Source: Sinohyriopsis cumingii
Taxonomy: Eukaryota > Mollusca > Bivalvia > Unionida > Unionidae
NCBI GenBank assembly: GCA_028554795.2
Contig: CM068838.1
Span: forward strand, 95,148,797 to 95,212,796
Length of the DNA: 64,000 nt
Direction: 5' to 3'
Made by a program: the position numbers and the translations under genes. The notes beneath the pieces were generated by a model. It searched no databases. It was not told where the DNA came from and saw nothing but the letters and a program-made list of their open reading frames with translations. Positions 56,081 through 64,000 of this stretch are shown here, piece by piece (position 1 is the stretch's first letter; each line of letters opens with the position of its first letter).

Positions 56081-59000
56081 AGCAATCACAGCTAGAAATC
56101 TCAAGTTCAAATATTGATAAAGAACCCGATGAAAAAATGTTTATGACGATATAATTCAGTTGTCTGATGCGTGTAAAACTGGCTACTCCTGATTATATTA
56201 AATTAGGTGCGGATTTATTTCACGATTGCATTCACAATGATAGTTCGGTCAAATATGCATCCCTTTCTACATTTTTGTTTGTCTAAAAGCAAACGATAAG
56301 ACACCTTGCACTTCGGTCTCTGAGAGTCTTCTAATTGCCTTCCGTATCATCTCGTCTTCCTGTCAAAGTAATTCGCCCATTGTGTCTTAACTTTAGCAAC
56401 ACGTTAATTACTTAAAGGACGCCAGGTGTTTGAAAACCTCATAATGGATGCTAGGTGTTTCTAAACTCAAAATGTATGCCAGTTGTTTGAAAAAATGCAT
56501 ATTGTCCATTTGTCATAACGTGCTGATGCAAGACTCAGTGCGCATGTAAATAAACACATTATATGGAAATCAGGTGGAAGTGTATATGTATGTGTTATGC
56601 TTCTGCTATCAGATCCAATTACCGTCAATAAAAAAGAATAACCCAAAGATCCAAAATGCAAAAGATACAAAAGAGAGCAGTTTACACAAAAATCCCACTC
56701 TCCTAAGACGAGAATCAAACAATAACACTTTTTCACCTTGAAGAAAGAAAAATACTTCAGCTTGCATTCGTACGTACGTACAATTATATGATGTCGTCTA
56801 CGCCCATTTCTCCTCCGCTAGCGCAAATGCCAGTTAAACATTATTTAAGTCACGTGTTCAACTATCTGATGAGAAAAAGGAAATCCATCTTAAAGTGACA
56901 ACTATTTCTTCTACGCTAATATTTCCTTCTGTTGATACGGTCAAATCAATGGCACTTACTATGCCAAAAGTGCAATAGAGAACAAGAAGGATACACATTT
57001 TACTGGGTTTGTCAAAACAGGAAATAACTCAATTTAGTCCATTGACAACTTGTCGTCTAGATGTACCAACATTCATGCTGGTGCGATGTAATGACAACCA
57101 GTGGAGAAGACATATTAACAAAGAACCACTTCAGTTCATTTAAATATGAAACCTTCCTCCTAGCATCCACATTCACATAATTGATGTCCGAAGAAATTTT
57201 ACAATATAAAGGAAAACTGACCGCCATTCCGCCTTGACCTACATTTAGATATGTCGTATCAGTACTCACCAAAACCTATCAAGAGATACGAGTACACATC
57301 ACTAAAACAATAAACAAATATCATCGATTCTTTCTGCATCTACTGAAATAAATGGTTCCTTTCGCAAAGACAATGACAAAGGAGTTAGGATGCTTTGTCA
57401 TGTTTGACGAATAGTCATAAAATAATCGGATCAGTGTAAAGAAAGGTGATTTTGTTAACAAAGAGTATTGTATCCTTGTTGATAGCTTCGCGTTTATAAG
57501 TCAATTCTCCTTTGCTGATATCTGCGATCGATTGCAGGAACTCTTTTAGTCGGAGTGTTAAGTTGAATATTACAAGTACAAACCTTCCTGAAGGGACATT
57601 CAACTATAGTCCTGGATCTAAAATAGAACGGAACTACATATTCGGTACAAAACAAAGGATACCTTGCTTACCTTCCAACCCAAATCTAGCATAAACTTTA
57701 AACTAAAAAGTGTTGAAACCGTTGATGAATCTAACAGATTTGTCAGAAACTGAAACATTGGAGCTCTGCCGACAATTAGTAGAACGTCCACAAATATTTT
57801 CATCAAATTGTTTGAGGCAAGACGACTTAACCTACATTGGGAGATTTACAAAAATGATACGATGAGCTTGAGGAAAACAAAAAGCAGCACAGCTGATGAA
57901 GCGAAGAGAATATAGAAGATTTCAAATAGTCTGAAGCCCATCATTTAAATTAATTTTACCAAAGAGCAACAAGATTGTGACAAAATAACGTCCTCCGAGG
58001 GAATATGAAATGAAAATCTGGATCAAACAGATGATGTCAACACCCTCTCCAACAGATTAAAAATCAACGAAAGTTATGAAGGAAACAAAAACAAATGCAT
58101 TATGTGGAAACTGACTTCTCTTTTCAGGCACTTGAAGCATAAAAAACGATAACTAGGATAAACGTTTAGACACCATTCACTGCAACCATGCCCATGCGAC
58201 ATGCTAAAGAGGAATGAACAAATTTAATCGCACGGTGAAAGCTAAAACAACTCAAAAGACTACCTCAAATACAGCATGACCCGATCTTCAGTGACAGACA
58301 AACTTAGTGGCATGTCTCATTTAGCTTCGTACATTCAAGGCTAAAAATCTCTAAGTTGTGTTATTGAAGTTTTCAAATCGGTATGGCTGGTGTGTATAAT
58401 ACCTGAAACAAACTCAAGTTAGTGCAAGCTTTAAAGTTGTATTTAAACAAATAATGTGATATGTTATGCCACGGCAAAAGAACTAAAGCACTGAAGTTCT
58501 TAACCGAACGTTTCCCCAAAAAATGAAAAAGTAACATACGAATTTTTCAGCACTGCAAATTCCGGAAACCAAAACCAGTGCCATAAAACGATTTTAAAGA
58601 TCCTTGCAAGAACCTATATGGACTATTATACGCATCTACATGCTCTCCAATATATCAACATTATGAAGGTTCTGGATCAGATATATTGAAGCAACACATT
58701 GAACCAAGACAAATATATGTAGCACGCTTCGCCTACGGTCTGACAGTTCCCGCTACAGCACGGAAGAAGCTGCCATCCAAAATAACGGTTGCCTGTGAAC
58801 CGAGCGGATCCAAGACCATACTCTTATTGTCGACCTTCAACCGAGAACAGCTGGACGTCTTTGAAAGTTAACCACTACTTAAGCTCCTGATTCCCGATGG
58901 GATGCGAGTGCTTGCTGAGATGACACGATCCTCCTGCACGTCGGCGAAGGTATCCATTAAATCTATTTGTTGAGGACTTTCTTGAAATGCCACTGATTTA

Positions 59001-60910
59001 TGGCGGATATTGGATTATTTGGAGAACTTGCACAACAAGGGTGAAAATAATCTTTTAATATAAACTAATTTCAGCAACCTTCTAAGTTTTTGCAATGGTC
59101 CGCATCCGTGCATATGAAGAATGTGGTCAGATTGGGAACATACTGTTCGCATTTTCGCGAAAATATTTTGATTTCATCTTACCCTGAGCAACTTGCTACA
59201 GTGGAAGGTATTGAAAGGCGGCGAAATCGGCTGTGTAAATTCTTTTCTAACATAAATTAAGTGTACCTCAACAGTAAAATCTGGGGCTTCGGACCTGCGT
59301 CCTCTAAGGCCGGAAACAAAGAATGAGGGTTTCTCCGGGCAGATGTTTGGAAGAGTGCAATACTTGTCGCTGGTCGTGTATACGGAGAGCTAGTATCCGT
59401 CTATGTGTCAGTTCACAATATCACAAATAGGTTGTGGCGTTCACATGGGAGAGCACCCCGAACTTCGGAAGGAGTGAAACTAATTGAAAGCGGCAGATAG
59501 ATAAACACCTTTAAGCTCAGTAAGGTTCAAAGGACCATAACGGAATACGAGACTGCCAAACAGGCCATATTATAGCAAGCGAACATTTGTGGACCCCACA
59601 GCCTCTCTGCCCCCTACCACCAAACAAAAAATGAAAACAACAAGAGCTGGCTCTCAATATTTGGCCTTAGAAGGACTGGCGCCACAAGCACCCCATCATT
59701 TAGCTAAAGAAGTCACGAACCGATGATAGTTGTCAAGTTGAGCGGGCTGGGATGTTCGGTTAACGTCGTTGTCAGGTACTACTCACCGATGACGAATAAC
59801 TCGATCGACGAGAATTGTAATGTCCAGGAGTATTATTGACGCATGTAGCGCGCTTGTTCGGGGATTAACACCATCCCGTATTCAAATGACATAGAGCTGA
59901 TGGCGTATATAACAATGTGTTGCATGTGGCCTTTGTAACTTTAGGTATATTAACCTCACCTCTCAGTAAACCTTAAACAGCGTTACGAGGTTAGCATGCT
60001 ATCAAAGGTTATACATACCGCCAAATGAAAATTAAAATTCTCTCAGGCGCCCATAGTGGACACTCTGCTGTGATCTTTGATGAATACGCTCGAATAGATC
60101 TAATCAAGCGGGTTCTCTAGGTGTACCCAACTACTCAAATTATATCAAAATATTAATATAAAACAAAATGAAAATGGGATGATACTTAAATTATAAATCC
60201 GGCTTTTACACGAGGACAGAAAAATACAAAGCGGTATTCCCGAGGCTGCTACAGCTTGACAGATAAACTAAACATTTTTAGCTCAGAAAGTACCGTCTGT
60301 ACAGTTACCAATTTTTGCGATTTTTGAATTTGCAAAAGTATTTCATTAAATTCTCATTACGCCTATTATCAAACATTAATAAAAATACGTCCCCTGAGAC
60401 ATTTTTCATCTTCATACCTACTTAGTACTTGAGTTATTGTGTTTGCTCTGAAGGTATTCCTTTTCTCAAACTGAGTACAACCTTTCTAATTTATACTTTA
60501 AATCATTTGCGTCTTTCGCGCCGTCCTAGTGTAATTATAGTATCTAAGTTATTTATGTTTATAACTAGAGTAACCATGCCTCTTGTAATCACTGCTAGGG
60601 AAATGGATGAAGGTACTTGACAATGCTATGCGACCTCTGTAAATTTTATTAAGTAATTGTGGCGCAACGCGCTGCCATGAATCAATACATTTATGTCCGA
60701 AGGTGGTTATTGGTAGAAGTCTTAATCGGGTCTGCTTATGAAAAGTGAAGGTTCTCTAGCAAGCTAACCACGAAATAACAAATGTAAACACACCAAATGA
60801 AAAAAGGTCAGGTGGAAATCAAACCTTTCTTATAATTTCATCTGACTGATATGCAAATACTTGTTGATTTGACTAGAACACATTTTTACACAGTTTATTT
60901 ACAAATATTC

Positions 60911-60921
60911 ACACACACACA

Positions 60922-61013
<92 letters not shown>
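60911..61013. repeat. (CA)n(TA)n compound microsatellite
   Basis: A CA tract of about 30 bp followed by an uninterrupted TA tract. Confidence 0.95.
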
Positions 61014-61016
<3 letters not shown>

Positions 61017-61520
61017 TATAGTTTTTAAAGTTCAAGGATATCGAAAATCCGATTACATATATTCATGTAACTTATGATAATCATCGCTCGATTGGTTTTA
61101 AATTATATGAATCTTCGACGAACACATGGAATACTCGACATATCGTATCATATACTATTTGCAAAGGTGTTGTCATAAGAACTACCATCTCGTCACTGAG
61201 AGAGGAGATAATTTTAAAGCTTAAAACTAACATTCACGTTTAAGGCTATGTTTATACAATAATTGATGTCACAAGCTGTGACGTTTATGGGTGCAATGTC
61301 AACATCTTAATATAACTAGGTGTGACGTGTGAGCATGCAATGTCAACATTCTTTTATCACAAACGTATTTATTTTTAAGACCTGGGACCCTGCAATAATT
61401 ATCAGAGGTAAATGTTTTGATTTGAAACTTAAAGGCATAAACATCATCAAATGTAAAAGTTGCTGAAACCTTGTTTCATGAGACTAGATGGATATTATGC
61501 GATTTAAAGAAACCACATAC

Positions 61521-61667
61521 CAGCATGGTACTGTAATGAGAATCCCGTCTTCACTACAGATGTGTCTGTGACAAAAATAACATCTGCTACGTTGGACCTG
61601 GAGATGTACTTTACGTCTCTCATGTTCTTTCTGCATATTCTATCTGTCGCAAATATTTTATTTACCA
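61521..61667 (-). CDS. CUB domain 1, second-half exon
   Basis: 147 bp, phase 1 both ends. Acceptor TATTTTTCAG, donor GTATGT. It encodes NKIFATDRICRKN, YISRSNVADVIFVTD and TGFSLQYHAG, a clear second half of a CUB domain with its last cysteine. It joins in frame to the exon at 53833. Confidence 0.88.
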
Positions 61668-63033
<1,366 letters not shown>

Positions 63034-63237
63034 CTATATAGATCTGAAGATAATCATAAGTGCAGTATGTGTTTTCTTCAAGGTCTATATATGAAATTTC
63101 CATGACAATTGTGGAATCAACTGGGCCTTCAATTGTCCAGTGGCAGGTAAGATTATTGTCATACTGGGAAGGGTAGAGTGGTGAGGTCAGTGTTGCTGTC
63201 GATGTTTGGGCTGTTAGATGTTGTCCGCAGTTCAATA
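63034..63237 (-). CDS. CUB domain 1, first-half exon
   Basis: 204 bp, phase 1. Acceptor TTATTTTTAG, donor GTAGGT. It encodes NCGQHLTAQ, SPLYPSQYDNNLTCHWTIEG and YIDLEENTYCTYDYLQIYIG with three CUB cysteines. It is the most 5' exon visible; earlier exons (signal peptide) should lie beyond 64000. Together the five exons describe a secreted or membrane-anchored multi-CUB protein in which every domain is split by a phase-1 intron. Confidence 0.9.

Positions 63238-64000
<763 letters not shown>

Larger units (their letters stand above)
53834..61520. other. Large intron-like interval with decayed repeats
   Basis: Lies between CUB 1 and CUB 2. It holds (TA)n at 53869-53927, a decayed viral ATPase-like segment (about 55712-56080), a degenerate, more GC-rich stretch at about 58600-60100 without long open frames (probably old transposon), and (CA)n(TA)n at 60911-61013. 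Short related motifs occur at 61258-61350 (two copies of GTGACGT...GCAATGTCAACAT). No intact gene recognised. Confidence 0.5.

Noticed and set aside
58600-60100. Intact retrotransposon or gene in the more GC-rich stretch
   Set aside because: No open frame over about 65 codons and no reverse-transcriptase or transposase motif could be read.

Overview
The window is animal (metazoan) DNA, AT-rich and full of microsatellites, with spliced genes, multi-exon CUB-domain coding sequence and an integrated Polinton/adintovirus-like DNA virus. The style of the secreted cysteine-rich protein, the CUB gene and the long (TA)n tracts suggests a lophotrochozoan, probably a mollusc. That placement is inference, because no rRNA or mitochondrial marker is present.

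Region 1 (1-36400) is a direct tandem array of a unit of about 10.25 kb: three full copies (1-10220, 10221-20468, 20469-30711) and a fourth that stops at a 100-N assembly gap (30712-36400). Each unit carries a small two-exon gene: a TGACGTCA/TATA promoter, a non-coding first exon ending in GTAAGT, and a second exon encoding a secreted 151-residue protein with 14 cysteines. Copies 1 and 2 encode one protein and copies 3 and 4 another. The two differ at 15 residues but at only about 2 silent sites, while flanking DNA is almost identical. The unit also holds a second TATA promoter, a candidate small multi-exon gene, a duplicated tRNA-like repeat and several exon-like segments.

Region 2 (36501 to about 49550) is a nearly intact virus-like element whose left end lies in the gap. 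The rightward cluster has the C-terminus of the major capsid protein, a virion core (pVI/pX-like) protein, an adenain-type protease, a giant coiled-coil fibre-like protein, a two-helix membrane protein and a penton-like capsid protein. It is followed by leftward genes (hypothetical, HNH endonuclease, zinc-cluster protein), a rightward 990-residue family-B DNA polymerase fused to an SF1 helicase, a leftward block (zinc ribbon, phospholipase A2-like, DDE integrase) and a rightward packaging ATPase. Genes overlap or nearly touch. Two of them (protease and PLA2) lack an AUG for their conserved N-termini, and each open frame starts at an A-run in the -1 frame of the gene before it.

Region 3 (about 49550-64000) is host-like DNA. 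A leftward multi-CUB gene can be rebuilt from five exons with consistent phase-1 splice sites (63237-50396). The virus-like element lies just 3' of its last visible exon, where the second half of the third CUB domain should be. The large intron between the first and second CUB domains holds decayed repetitive DNA, including a heavily mutated packaging-ATPase-like remnant at about 55.7-56.1 kb, and a minisatellite of about 60 bp abuts the first CUB exon.
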